Of a stretch of DNA of 64,000 bases, positions 1 through 7,642 are shown piece after piece. The stretch covers positions 240,164 through 304,163 of the forward strand of contig NZ_AP022566.1 of the NCBI RefSeq assembly GCF_010727325.1. Reading direction: 5' to 3'. Under the pieces are notes generated by a model. The model was not told where the DNA came from, did no database searches, and saw only the letters and a program-made list of their open reading frames with translations. Position numbers and translations under genes: made by a program. The stretch is from Mycolicibacterium alvei. GTDB lineage: Bacteria > Actinomycetota > Actinomycetes > Mycobacteriales > Mycobacteriaceae. Position 1 is the stretch's first letter. Every line of letters starts with the position of its first letter.

Positions 1-242
1 TTGACCGCAGCTACACCCGACGGCGGGACACCGTGACGATTCCAGTCGCGCAGCGTACGCGCGGCACGGCCCGTCGCCTGGGCCACCAGGTTGCGGATCT
101 CGTGAGCTTCCCCCCGGTCGCGAGCGGTGGACAGCAAGTGGCTGTATCCCGCGGCGCGCATCGGACGGTTGGGTCTCGGCTCGTCGTCGCCGGCGGCCGC
201 GGCGCCCAGCGGAGTCAGGAATCCCCCATCCCCCGACGTCAT
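1..242 (-). CDS. Partial unrecognised protein, N-terminal 80 residues
   Basis: An open frame on the minus strand begins with ATG at 242 and runs off the left edge without a stop. Its start overlaps the stop of the upstream gene by 4 bp (ATGA at 239-242), so the two are probably translationally coupled. The visible N-terminus is Gly/Ala-rich and then has a helix-turn-helix-like stretch around residues 50-75 (ATGRAARTLRDWNRHGVPP). The family is not recognised. A DNA-binding role is only suggested by the HTH-like segment. The C-terminus is missing. Confidence 0.6.
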   Translation of the reverse strand, partial: MTSGDGGFLTPLGAAAAGDDEPRPNRPMRAAGYSHLLSTARDRGEAHEIRNLVAQATGRAARTLRDWNRHGVPPSGVAAV

Positions 243-1633
243 TTCGGTTGTCCTGTGCGGGTGGTTCGGGTCAGCTTGCGCCAGGTCTCGACCGTGTGGG
301 GTAGCTCCTCTTTGACTCGGTACTTGCCGTTGGCCGTCGAGGGGTCGGTGAGAAAGGAGCTGTCGGCTCGCGCGGGCAGACGGTAGATCCAGGCGTCGGC
401 TACGCCGGCAACCGGGAGCAGCCCGTTGTAATCGCGCTGGATCTTGGCTTGGTAGCGCAAGCCTCGCGCCCGCACGTCGGCGCGAATGCAGCCCGACCAA
501 ACCAGCTGGCTGTGCACTGTTTTGGCCGAGTACTGCGAGGACACGTGGCTGTAGTAGCGCGCGTAGATCTCTTTGAACAGTCGGTCCAGAGACGGATCGC
601 CATCGGCCTCGGCGATCGCGTCGCGGATCTTCTTGGCCCAGGCGCCCAGCTTGACGCTGGTTTGCGGCCACACGTAGGCCTCGCCGATCTCCAGATCAGA
701 GCTGTCCATGCCGTGGCCGCCGTCAGCGGTGGGCTCAAGCATCTGCTTGATGGTGCGTGTGCAGGCCCAATCGGTGACCGGCTCATCGACACGTTGGGCC
801 GGATGCACTTTGAACGACTCGGGAAGATTCAGATAGCTCAAGGCGGGGAACGTAACGAGGGCGACGGCCACCGGCGGATTCTTTTCAGCCCAGTCGATGT
901 CTTCGGCGTTGGGAAAGTGTTCGGGTGCGCCCACCCCCAGCGGCGTAGTCCCCATCGCGGCCAGAACGGCCCGCCGCTGGTCGGTGACGACGAGTTTCCC
1001 TCCGCGCACGGGCTTTTCGGCTGCCCAGTTGGTAACGGGCTCCAGGCGCGTCGGCGTGAGCTGAGCCTCGGTGAGCGGCCACTGCCCCTCGGGGGGAAGA
1101 GGATTCCAGGTCTGCTCGGCGATGCGTGCGCCCAGCTGAGCCGCCGGTCCCGCGGCTTCGATACCCAGATGGTCGTTGATCCAGCGGACACGGTGGATGA
1201 TCTCGCGCACCGGGTCGTCAGTGACCAGGTTGTCGATGACGCCGCGATTGCCGTCGGTGATCATGCCCAGGCGGGCGGCGATGACCTCGGCGATCACCTC
1301 GTCGCGGCGGGCCCACGAGCGGCACACGCGGAAGCGGTAGGCACGTTTTTCAACGATCGCGTTGGAGTCGAGGACTTTGTAGGCGTCCAGCACGGAGTCG
1401 TGGACCGCTTCTGCGGTCGCCTTGACATCCTCGGGGTTGTCCAGCCACCCGTACCGTTGCGCCAGTTCGGCCCCCAGCAGCCAAAAGACAGGGGCGTGCG
1501 CGCCCCGCTTGGTGAGCCATTGGGTGAGTTTGACGACGTCGGTAACAGTTTGGGGGGACTTTTCGACGATCACTTCGCCGTCGGGGCCGATAACGCAGTC
1601 GTCGAGGACGAAGACGTGGGCTTGCTTGGCCAC
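239..1633 (-). CDS. Unrecognised plasmid protein, about 464 aa
   Basis: A long uninterrupted minus-strand gene of about 464 residues. I chose the GTG at 1633 because an AGGGG Shine-Dalgarno-like stretch sits 7-10 nt upstream; a TTG at 1636 is the alternative. There is no obvious P-loop, membrane segment or signal peptide. The protein is rich in Trp and charged residues and looks cytoplasmic. It precedes, with a 4-bp overlap, a second gene that leaves the window. It diverges from a small HTH regulator, and the shared intergenic region holds two CCCAT/ATGGG palindromes. A replication or maintenance role is guessed from the position beside partition genes only; the family is not recognised. Confidence 0.75.
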   Translation of the reverse strand: MAKQAHVFVLDDCVIGPDGEVIVEKSPQTVTDVVKLTQWLTKRGAHAPVFWLLGAELAQRYGWLDNPEDVKATAEAVHDSVLDAYKVLDSNAIVEKRAYRFRVCRSWARRDEVIAEVIAARLGMITDGNRGVIDNLVTDDPVREIIHRVRWINDHLGIEAAGPAAQLGARIAEQTWNPLPPEGQWPLTEAQLTPTRLEPVTNWAAEKPVRGGKLVVTDQRRAVLAAMGTTPLGVGAPEHFPNAEDIDWAEKNPPVAVALVTFPALSYLNLPESFKVHPAQRVDEPVTDWACTRTIKQMLEPTADGGHGMDSSDLEIGEAYVWPQTSVKLGAWAKKIRDAIAEADGDPSLDRLFKEIYARYYSHVSSQYSAKTVHSQLVWSGCIRADVRARGLRYQAKIQRDYNGLLPVAGVADAWIYRLPARADSSFLTDPSTANGKYRVKEELPHTVETWRKLTRTTRTGQPK

Positions 1634-1661
1634 CAATTTCCCCTACCCGTAGCTGTATGTA

Positions 1662-1680
1662 CCCCCATATTCTATGGGGG
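1662..1680. promoter_or_regulatory. Perfect palindrome, candidate operator
   Basis: CCCCCAT-ATTCT-ATGGGGG, a perfect 7-5-7 inverted repeat in the divergent intergenic region between the 464-aa gene and the small HTH gene. A related element, CCCAT-N7-ATGGG, lies at 1708-1724. The shared half-sites suggest a repeated operator for the neighbouring HTH protein. No poly-T follows, so a terminator is less likely. Confidence 0.45.
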
Positions 1681-1707
1681 AACGAAGGGCCCATGATGCA
1701 CATTCTT

Positions 1708-1724
1708 CCCATACTTTTCATGGG
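1708..1724. promoter_or_regulatory. Second CCCAT/ATGGG inverted repeat
   Basis: CCCAT-ACTTTTC-ATGGG repeats the half-site of the palindrome at 1662-1680 with a 7-nt rather than 5-nt spacer. It lies upstream of the HTH gene at 1807. Probably a second operator site; this is inferred from half-site conservation only. Confidence 0.35.
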
Positions 1725-1806
1725 TATGATGAGGGAGGGTTCAGCAACTGCGGAAGGGTTAGGTGATGGCGCTATCGATCGGGCTGTCGTGCGCGACTGA
1801 GCCGAC

Positions 1807-2253
1807 GTGCCAACGGAATTCACGCCCGCGTTGACCTCGACCCCAGATCGACAGACGACCACCGCGCCCACCGAAAGCCACGGCGGCCGGCGGATGACCG
1901 GTGCGCAGCTGCGCGTCCAACGGGAGTTCCTAGGCTTCAGCAGAGCCCAGCTGTCGGAAGTCCTCGGTATCACCGCCGGAGTGATCGCTGACTGGGAAGA
2001 CGGTCGCGACCCTACGCCGTACCACCTTCCTGAACGCATCGCAGCGATTGTGACCTTCACGGAGAACTACCTGAAGGAGCTCGTCGCCGAACACGTCGGC
2101 CCAGGCGTCGTGATTACCTATCGGACAGATGCGGGCTACGCCAAGCATCACCCAAACCCGGCCTACACCGCGTCGTGGCATCGCAGGGTGTGCGGACGCT
2201 TACTTGAACGAAACGCCGCCCTGGTGATTGAGTTCTACGACTCGGCAAAGTGA
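1807..2253 (+). CDS. Small XRE-like HTH DNA-binding protein
   Basis: 148 residues from GTG 1807; ATG 1894 would give a 119-residue form that starts right at the HTH and may be the true start. The segment after that Met (LRVQREFLGFSRAQLSEVLG, then ITAGVIADWEDGRDP) has the layout of an XRE/Cro helix-turn-helix. No known C-terminal domain is seen. A short frame with a plausible ribosome site (ATG 1766, 22 codons, ending 1834) overlaps the start and could be a leader peptide. Two palindromes upstream suggest autoregulation or control of the divergent gene. Confidence 0.7.
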   Translation: MPTEFTPALTSTPDRQTTTAPTESHGGRRMTGAQLRVQREFLGFSRAQLSEVLGITAGVIADWEDGRDPTPYHLPERIAAIVTFTENYLKELVAEHVGPGVVITYRTDAGYAKHHPNPAYTASWHRRVCGRLLERNAALVIEFYDSAK

Positions 2254-2290
2254 ACCCGGTCTGGCGCCGGCGGGATCACCCCTGGATCAA

Positions 2291-2698
2291 TTAGGCCTTC
2301 GGGGCAGAATCAGGCAGATAGTGCTTGGCCATCAAGAGCCGGACTTCATCCTTCACCTTGGCGTCGCGTAGGACGCGCTGCAGGTCCATCTCTATGACCA
2401 AGTCCTCGTCGAGATCCAACGTGATGCGTTTGGTCGGCTCGTCCCGTTCGAGCGGGTACACGCCCGGGCTTACGTCAGGTGACGTTTTGTAGTGACGCTC
2501 AAGCTCAATGCGCGCCACAGCCACGATCGGGGTTCTGGTGCGGATCGACTGGATCTTCATCGCCTTGTGCAAGTCCAAGCCCACATCGAGCGTGAATTTC
2601 ACCAGCTTCTTGGCCCCGACATCGTCGGGAGCCTCCGGTTGCGCCGAATTGGGGCGCGGAGCCGGCGTCTCGCCTTTGGAGGTCATAGGCGCATTCAC
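2291..2698 (-). CDS. Double ribbon-helix-helix-like protein, probable partition or array-binding protein
   Basis: 135 residues, with an AAGGGGGA ribosome site upstream of ATG 2698. After a disordered N-terminus, two segments each follow the RHH layout (beta strand, helix, turn, helix): one around residues 31-70 (KLVKFTLDVGLDLHKAMKIQ...) and one around 88-130 (KRITLDLDEDLVIEMDLQRV...). RHH proteins are the usual centromere-binding partners of type Ib ParA proteins and usually bind short tandem repeats. This gene starts about 60 bp from the exact 8-bp CCG array, the obvious candidate target. The RHH call rests on pattern only. Confidence 0.6.
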   Translation of the reverse strand: MNAPMTSKGETPAPRPNSAQPEAPDDVGAKKLVKFTLDVGLDLHKAMKIQSIRTRTPIVAVARIELERHYKTSPDVSPGVYPLERDEPTKRITLDLDEDLVIEMDLQRVLRDAKVKDEVRLLMAKHYLPDSAPKA

Positions 2699-2759
2699 CT
2701 ATCCCCCTTGCGACAGTTGGAAGGCCCTCGGAACCACAACAATGATGGTACCCACTTTT

Positions 2760-3063
2760 GACCCGTAAACCCGCGATTCCGTACACCCGTTTTACCGCAG
2801 TGCCGCAGTGCCGCAGTGCCGCAGTACCGCTGCACCGCTGCACCGCGACGCCGTACCCCCGTCATACCGCGATACCGTTGCGCTGTGGAGCCGTGATACC
2901 GCAAAACCGTAGAACCGCACTACCGAGGAACCGTAGTCCCGTCATACAGTAGTGCAGTAGGACCGTGTGCCCGTATTGCCGCAGGCCCGTACTCCCGAAT
3001 AGCCGTAATCCCTTAGTGCCGTACACCCGCTGAGCCGTACTCCCGTAATACCGTACGGCTGTA
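2760..3063. repeat. 38-unit, exact 8-bp-period CCG array, candidate centromere or iteron
   Basis: A CCG core recurs every 8 bp with no insertion or deletion from 2763 to 3061 (38 positions). 33 are exact CCG; the others are CTG (2883, 3059), CAG (2947, 2955) or CCT (3011). Aligned units read roughly NNNCCGYA, while flanking bases vary freely, so this is a phased protein-binding lattice rather than a simple repeat. It lies between two RHH-type genes and upstream of parA. By analogy with ParG/Omega-type centromeres it may be parS; a replication iteron array is the alternative. Short open frames across it are by-products. Confidence 0.85.
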
Positions 3064-3091
3064 CTGGCCAGGGTGAATCCCGTTAGCGTAT

Positions 3092-3108
3092 GCCGGACAA
3101 ACTCCGGC
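3092..3108. terminator. Short hairpin after the CCG array
   Basis: GCCGGA-CAAAC-TCCGGC forms a perfect 6-bp stem followed by CTTTCGG. It sits in the 230-bp stretch between the 8-bp array and the end of the downstream RHH gene at 3294, where I see no other gene. It may be a weak terminator for the parA-rhh transcript. Confidence 0.3.
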
Positions 3109-3293
3109 TTTCGGCAGTAAACCGCTCGCTGACCCCACACGGTCGAAGCGCTGCGTCGACGCAAGACGGAGAGCCCTGTCAGAAGAACATGGCTCCCCCA
3201 GGCAAGCCCTGCCAGACCCGACTTCTACCCGCCGGCCACTCCAGGGCCAACAAGACCCATCGCGACATCGGGCCGCGGCCCAACCAGCGGCAC

Positions 3294-4040
3294 TCAGCCC
3301 TCCGGCCTCTGCACTGGCTTCTTGCCACGCTTGGCTTTCGCCGGCAGCAAATGGTGTTCGAGCACCCGGGCAATGAACTCAGAGAACGCATCGACCTTGA
3401 CGGCTGCCATCCGTCCCTCAATCCACTCGCGCTGCGGGGCACTGAAGGAGATCCGCGCCTCAGTCAGAGGCGTTGACGACTTGGCACGCGTTGTCGACGA
3501 CGGCATCAACCATGGGTCCGCGCTCTCAGAGACCTTGAACAGATCCGCCAACACATCATCAGGCGACTTCTGTTGGTCGGCCGCTTCCTTCGCGATCTGG
3601 GCGAATGCGTCCTGAACAATCTGCGCGTAGTCCTTGACCTTGAGCCGCTTTGTGGTCGTGAGCTGCTTATAGGCCTCGGCAGTCAGGTACACCGACGACG
3701 CGGATGCTCCTCTGCCCGCAGTCCCGGTGCGCGGTCGCCGCGGCCGAACAACGGTCCGAGTGCTACCAGCACCACCGCCGTTGTCCGCAGCTGCAGTTTC
3801 GTCTCCCCCCGGGGAGGCGGACTCCAGGTTGTCGGCAGGCACCGCGGGAGTGCTTTCAGCAGGATCTGCCGGCGGGATCGGCTCTGAAGGGGGAGGTGTC
3901 GTCTGGGCTGGCTGCGCCGCGGCTGCGGCACGAGCAGGCGTATCGAGCAAACCCTGCAGCCTGCTCCCCCGCCCCGACGCGGGGGCCCCGCCGAACGCGC
4001 CGGCCAAGTTCTTATGGTTCGCATTCCCGTTCGAGGCCAT
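3294..4040 (-). CDS. Probable ParB-like RHH partition protein
   Basis: 248 residues. The first ~120 are Pro/Ala/Ser-rich and probably disordered. The C-terminal half has two RHH-like segments: one starting ASSVYLTAEAYKQLTTTKRL, the other TEARISFSAPQREWIEGRMA, ending FSEFIARVLEHHLL. The gene starts 1 bp after the parA stop, a standard parAB arrangement. It is likely the centromere-binding partner of ParA, with the disordered tail stimulating the ATPase as in ParG-type proteins. The 8-bp array lies just downstream. Like the 135-aa protein it carries two RHH-like units, so the two may be distant paralogues. Confidence 0.65.
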   Translation of the reverse strand: MASNGNANHKNLAGAFGGAPASGRGSRLQGLLDTPARAAAAAQPAQTTPPPSEPIPPADPAESTPAVPADNLESASPGGDETAAADNGGGAGSTRTVVRPRRPRTGTAGRGASASSVYLTAEAYKQLTTTKRLKVKDYAQIVQDAFAQIAKEAADQQKSPDDVLADLFKVSESADPWLMPSSTTRAKSSTPLTEARISFSAPQREWIEGRMAAVKVDAFSEFIARVLEHHLLPAKAKRGKKPVQRPEG

Positions 4041-4041
4041 T

Positions 4042-5037
4042 TCAGATCTCCTCCCCCGCTGCCGCGTCTTCGCTGATCAATTCGTTCATCCTCATGAGCA
4101 CCTCTGCTGCAAGGTTCTCGTAGTCCTCGGCCAACCCCTTACTGGTCCCAGCCCCGGTGCCCACCACATCGTCACTGAGCTTCTGGCCTGATCGCAGAGC
4201 TGCAAGTTTCCTACTCTTGGCATCGGTGCTCGCCGACTCCAGCTCGTGGGCCAAAAGCCCGTGGCGGCGAGAATCCTGCATCGCCGAATCCGAGTGACGA
4301 ATGATGGCGTCGAAGACGGGCGAGACACCACCAAGAATCCGCTCGACCGTGTCCCGCGCGCGGGCTGCAACCCGTGTGGCCTGACTTCCGATGCCAAACC
4401 TCACCACGCCGCCAAGGCTCAACCAGGGGTTGTCCAGCTTCGCCGGCCCGAACAGATCCGCAATTGTCGACAACCCGTCGATGCTCGCGTCGTCAGCCTT
4501 GACCGGAATGACCACCATGCCGGCCACCCGCAACACCGCTTCGAGCGCAGTGATATCAACCGGTGGGGCGTCGATCAGGATCAGGTCATAGGATCGACCC
4601 AGGCCGATGATCTCCCGCTGGATGGCATCGGCGAGGCTCTCCTTGGAGTTCGCCGCGAAGTACTTGTAGATGCGCTCCAGTCCCCCACCGCCAGCGATCA
4701 GATCAACGTTGGGCCGCACCTCGGTGTACAGCGGCGGTGGCGCACTCGGGGACTTCAACAGCAAGGCCGCTGCATGCTGTTCACCATTAGCGTCGATCAC
4801 ATCCTTGATCGACTCGTACTCATCGACCGGCAGGCCGTAGTCGCGAGCGCAGTTGCCCTGTGGATCCAGCTCAAGCACCAGCACCCGATAGCCGGCCTGG
4901 CCGTAGAGGCCGGCCAGGTTCGCCGTGGCGCTGGTCTTCCCGACTCCGCCCTTGCCGTTTGCGAACGCGATCACCCGGAACGGCGATGGCACCACTGAGG
5001 CCAACGCGTGGACTGGTGCAGTCAACTCCGTCATCAT
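4042..5037 (-). CDS. parA: ParA family partition ATPase
   Basis: 331 residues. The deviant Walker A motif GKGGVGKTSATANLAG is at about residues 29-44, followed by LELDPQGNCARD (A' motif) and LILIDAPP (Walker B), which defines the ParA/MinD/Soj ATPase family. There is no N-terminal HTH of the type Ia kind, so this is closer to type Ib ParA, which works with a small RHH partner; one is encoded 1 bp downstream. Its role is segregation of the replicon to daughter cells. Two ATG codons in tandem (5037 and 5034) can serve as start. The 12-bp CGCG array lies directly upstream. Confidence 0.9.
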   Translation of the reverse strand: MMTELTAPVHALASVVPSPFRVIAFANGKGGVGKTSATANLAGLYGQAGYRVLVLELDPQGNCARDYGLPVDEYESIKDVIDANGEQHAAALLLKSPSAPPPLYTEVRPNVDLIAGGGGLERIYKYFAANSKESLADAIQREIIGLGRSYDLILIDAPPVDITALEAVLRVAGMVVIPVKADDASIDGLSTIADLFGPAKLDNPWLSLGGVVRFGIGSQATRVAARARDTVERILGGVSPVFDAIIRHSDSAMQDSRRHGLLAHELESASTDAKSRKLAALRSGQKLSDDVVGTGAGTSKGLAEDYENLAAEVLMRMNELISEDAAAGEEI

Positions 5038-5119
5038 TCCTTACCCTCCCAAGGGTATTTACGCCCGGTAACGCGCGTCGGATGTCGCGCCATATCGCGC
5101 GTCATTCCCCGCATGTCCA

Positions 5120-5770
5120 CGGGCGCAACGTCACGCGCGATTAGCGCTGATACTAGCGCACCACACCGAGCGTTGCATCACGCGTTGCATCACGCGTTGG
5201 TAACGCCTTGCGGCTCGCGGTATATACCGCACCACGCACCGCTCCATGAAGCGCGCACTATCGCGCCCCGCACGGTGCGCATATCAGCGCTGAATTCGGG
5301 GCGGTTGTGAGCGCGACATATACCGCGGTGCAGTCGCCCATCAGTACGCGTGGCCATCCGCCCACTAGGGCGCGTCTGATCACGCGTGCTAGTACGCCTA
5401 TTGAAAGGCGGCATATGACGCGGGCGCGTACGCGTTGCGACGCGCCAATACATGGGCGTACCTGAAGGCGTGCACCAGCGCGCACTCGTACGCGTGCTAC
5501 AGCGCGTATGACGGGCGCAGCAGCTAGCCCGCCAAACCGCGTGGCATTGGGCTCTGGTACTCGCGCGCTCAACCGCGCGGCATCCGCGTGGCCCAACACG
5601 TGGGAGTCCGCGCAGGCCCGTGCGCGACCCAACGCGCCCCGTCGGGCGCAGTGCAGGGCGCGAGGTATCACGCGCAAGTATGCGTTATGCAGAGCACGAT
5701 TCGTAGCGCGACCATCCACCCGATACGACACGCGCAAGGAACGCGGCACCAAGCGCGCCATACCCGCGTT
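5120..5770. repeat. About 54-unit, roughly 12-bp-period CGCG array
   Basis: A core resembling ACGCG or GCGC recurs about every 12 bp. CGC positions include 5181, 5193, 5204, 5216, 5228, 5240, 5252 and 5264, later 5347, 5359, 5371, 5383, 5395 and 5419, then 5647, 5659, 5671, 5707 and 5731. The phase slips only by 1-3 bp across 640 bp; bases between cores are not conserved. The shifts are not multiples of 3, so the DNA rather than a peptide appears conserved. The position upstream of parA suggests a second centromere or operator array, or an origin. It differs in period and core from the CCG array. Confidence 0.75.
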
Positions 5771-5896
5771 ACCAGGCATTTTCGGGAGCAGGATGGGGTT
5801 TCTCTGGGTGTCGGATGCGACGCCGACAATAGCCTGGAGGACAGGTCGAACACTATGCGCCGGACCTGCATCTTCATGCGATGTGCTTCCTTGCAT
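5258..5896 (-). CDS. Possible tetrapeptide-repeat protein read through the 12-bp array
   Basis: ATG 5896 is preceded by AGGAGGTGAT (complement of 5900-5909), an almost full match to the 16S anti-Shine-Dalgarno, with correct spacing. The frame stays open for 212 codons through most of the CGCG array, giving a loosely four-residue-periodic Arg/Ala/Val/Leu-rich protein. It would be the first gene of the parA operon. Against it: several other frames are also open across the array, and the core drifts between codon positions. The ribosome site is the best evidence; the product may be only a short leader. Confidence 0.3.
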   Translation of the reverse strand: MQGSTSHEDAGPAHSVRPVLQAIVGVASDTQRNPILLPKMPGNAGMARLVPRSLRVSYRVDGRATNRALHNAYLRVIPRALHCARRGALGRARACADSHVLGHADAARLSARVPEPNATRFGGLAAAPVIRAVARVRVRAGARLQVRPCIGASQRVRARVICRLSIGVLARVIRRALVGGWPRVLMGDCTAVYVALTTAPNSALICAPCGAR

Positions 5897-5899
5897 CAA

Positions 5900-7180
5900 A
5901 TCACCTCCTGGGCTGCTCTGGCTCGGTTCATCACTAGTTGATTGCGCCCCGCACAGTACATGAGAGAGGCCCGCCAGTGCCTGGGTGCCACACCCCACGA
6001 GAGATGCCGCTATTGGCGCAGGCGGGGAGCTTAATGTGGCTCGCGATGATTCGCGAAGTGCGTAGACACGCCTCTGCATGTATCACTGGACGCGGTTAGC
6101 ACCCGCATCAAATGCCTCTGCACCCGCTTCGGCGGCGTGCCTAAATGTCATCGCGGTGGAGTTCATCGCAAACGTGTCTGGTGCGCTAATAAGTGCAGCC
6201 GGCATAGCCACCGCAGAGATGCGCAGCACGATGACGATCAATAGAGACCGCTGGTGTGCGGTGACGATTGGGCTACCAAGGCCCACTCGCCACCGCTCTT
6301 GGCCCGACGTCTCGATTCCGTTTCCGCCGGACCGATCAACGGGGCCAGCCCTCAACATCGTTGGACCCACGAAGGTGCCGTCAGCGGGGGAGTGGGGCTC
6401 CATATCCGCTCGCCTTGCATTGGCGAGTACGCCATCGAGCATTCCCGGATGAGAGCGCGATACGGACTGCTTGTAACCAGAATGTGCCGAACGCGAGGCG
6501 CCGTCTTGAAGGGCGGCCCGGTCTCATGCGCGGCGGCCAGACGCCCTCGCCGGAGACCGGAAGGGAGCGTCGACCTGGGGAAACGCCAGCCCGCCGAGAA
6601 GCGACTATCAGCGTGAGTCCCAGAATGGCTCCCCAGTGCGCTTCTCTAGGCACATACGTCGTCTCAGGCACCGTCTATCCAGGCCGCTCCTGTTTGTGCG
6701 TCTGTGGCCTGACTGGGATGTATTCCCAGGTGGGAACAGCCACGGCCTCAGCGCTCGTGCGAACTCGGGGGAGTGGCAACTGGCCAATGGCACTTTGGCG
6801 GTCAGCTCTGCGTCTCTGATTGCCGACGAGGGAAGACGCTCGATACCCCTGGACGCACAACGAGGCTCAAACCCTGGTCTCGGCAACGTTCTACACTCCG
6901 AGGTCGTCGGCCGAGCGCGCCCTTACGTCAGAAGGCCCACGCGGAGCGGCTACAAGCTCGCGATGAGAGGCCAATTCGGGCCGTGGCGGGGCCGCGCGCG
7001 CCGACGTCTCAACTAGCGGGCTGTTCCGCTGGGCCACCATTGTGCGTGCCCGTTCGAACATCGGGTGGGGCGATCGTTTCCAGAAGACTCGGGAACGCAA
7101 CCGCGTGAAATCGCCCACGCGACAGTGCTCGGTCGGTCAATGATGTTCAGGGAACGCCAACTGACTCTGGACAGGCTGCG
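5900..7180. other. Gene-poor stretch of about 1.3 kb
   Basis: Several short overlapping frames exist on both strands here, but none has a recognisable domain, a good ribosome site or coding features clearly better than its antisense. The minus-strand ribosome site at 5900-5909 is the only strong translational signal, and it belongs to the ATG at 5896. The stretch lies between the partition region and the next credible gene (7181). It could be a remnant of decayed genes or hold replication or transfer origins, but I see no AT-rich iteron box. Confidence 0.4.
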
Positions 7181-7642
7181 ATGACGAGCTCCGAGTTCAT
7201 AGATGATCGGGCCGCGGTGCTTGACCGTATCGTCCGTGCGCGGTCCGGAATCGTCGTTGACCTCGGCGCCGGTCGATATCGTCAAGCGCTTGATGCCGGT
7301 TGGCAGATGCTCGAGTTTCTTGGTGATTGGCGCGACCGGCGGTCGGGATGGCCGGGTGCCGATCCGGCCGAGCCCTACAGTCCCGCCGAGATGCCGCTGG
7401 TCGTCCAAGAGATCGGGCTGCTCAGCGACTTGCTGTTCGCCGCAATGGGAGAAGGGGACAGCAACCGGGTGATCGGGCTTCTCCTCGAACGTTTGGTCGC
7501 CAGCGCAGACCATGTGAAGCGCAGCGGATGGGTCCACCAAGCGGCAGGTGCTGCGATGGGCTTCGAAATCACGGTCTGTCAGCACAATCTCCCGACAGTA
7601 GATCCGCTGGGACGCTGCTTCCGCACGCCATGCCCACCGTGA
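7181..7642 (+). CDS. Unrecognised protein, 153 aa
   Basis: Starts at ATG 7181. The protein looks soluble and mostly helical, with acidic patches, no signal peptide and no familiar motif. It overlaps the next gene by 13 bp (next ATG 7630, stop TGA 7640), so the pair is probably co-expressed. This is the first credible gene after the gene-poor stretch. A two-gene cytoplasmic/membrane module is plausible; function unknown. Confidence 0.6.
   Translation: MTSSEFIDDRAAVLDRIVRARSGIVVDLGAGRYRQALDAGWQMLEFLGDWRDRRSGWPGADPAEPYSPAEMPLVVQEIGLLSDLLFAAMGEGDSNRVIGLLLERLVASADHVKRSGWVHQAAGAAMGFEITVCQHNLPTVDPLGRCFRTPCPP

Noticed and set aside
449..1696. Long plus-strand open frame of 415 codons opposite the 464-aa gene.
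   Set aside because: It is an antisense shadow typical of GC-rich DNA; the minus strand has a ribosome site, coupling to the next gene and better protein character.
2695..3164. Short open frames within the 8-bp CCG array, some with repetitive peptides.
   Set aside because: They arise from the repeat itself; several frames on both strands are open and none has a ribosome site.
6816..6900. tRNA-like 3' end on the minus strand (T-arm-like stretch followed by TCCA).
   Set aside because: The T-stem pairs poorly and no matching 5' acceptor strand or anticodon arm exists at the right distance.
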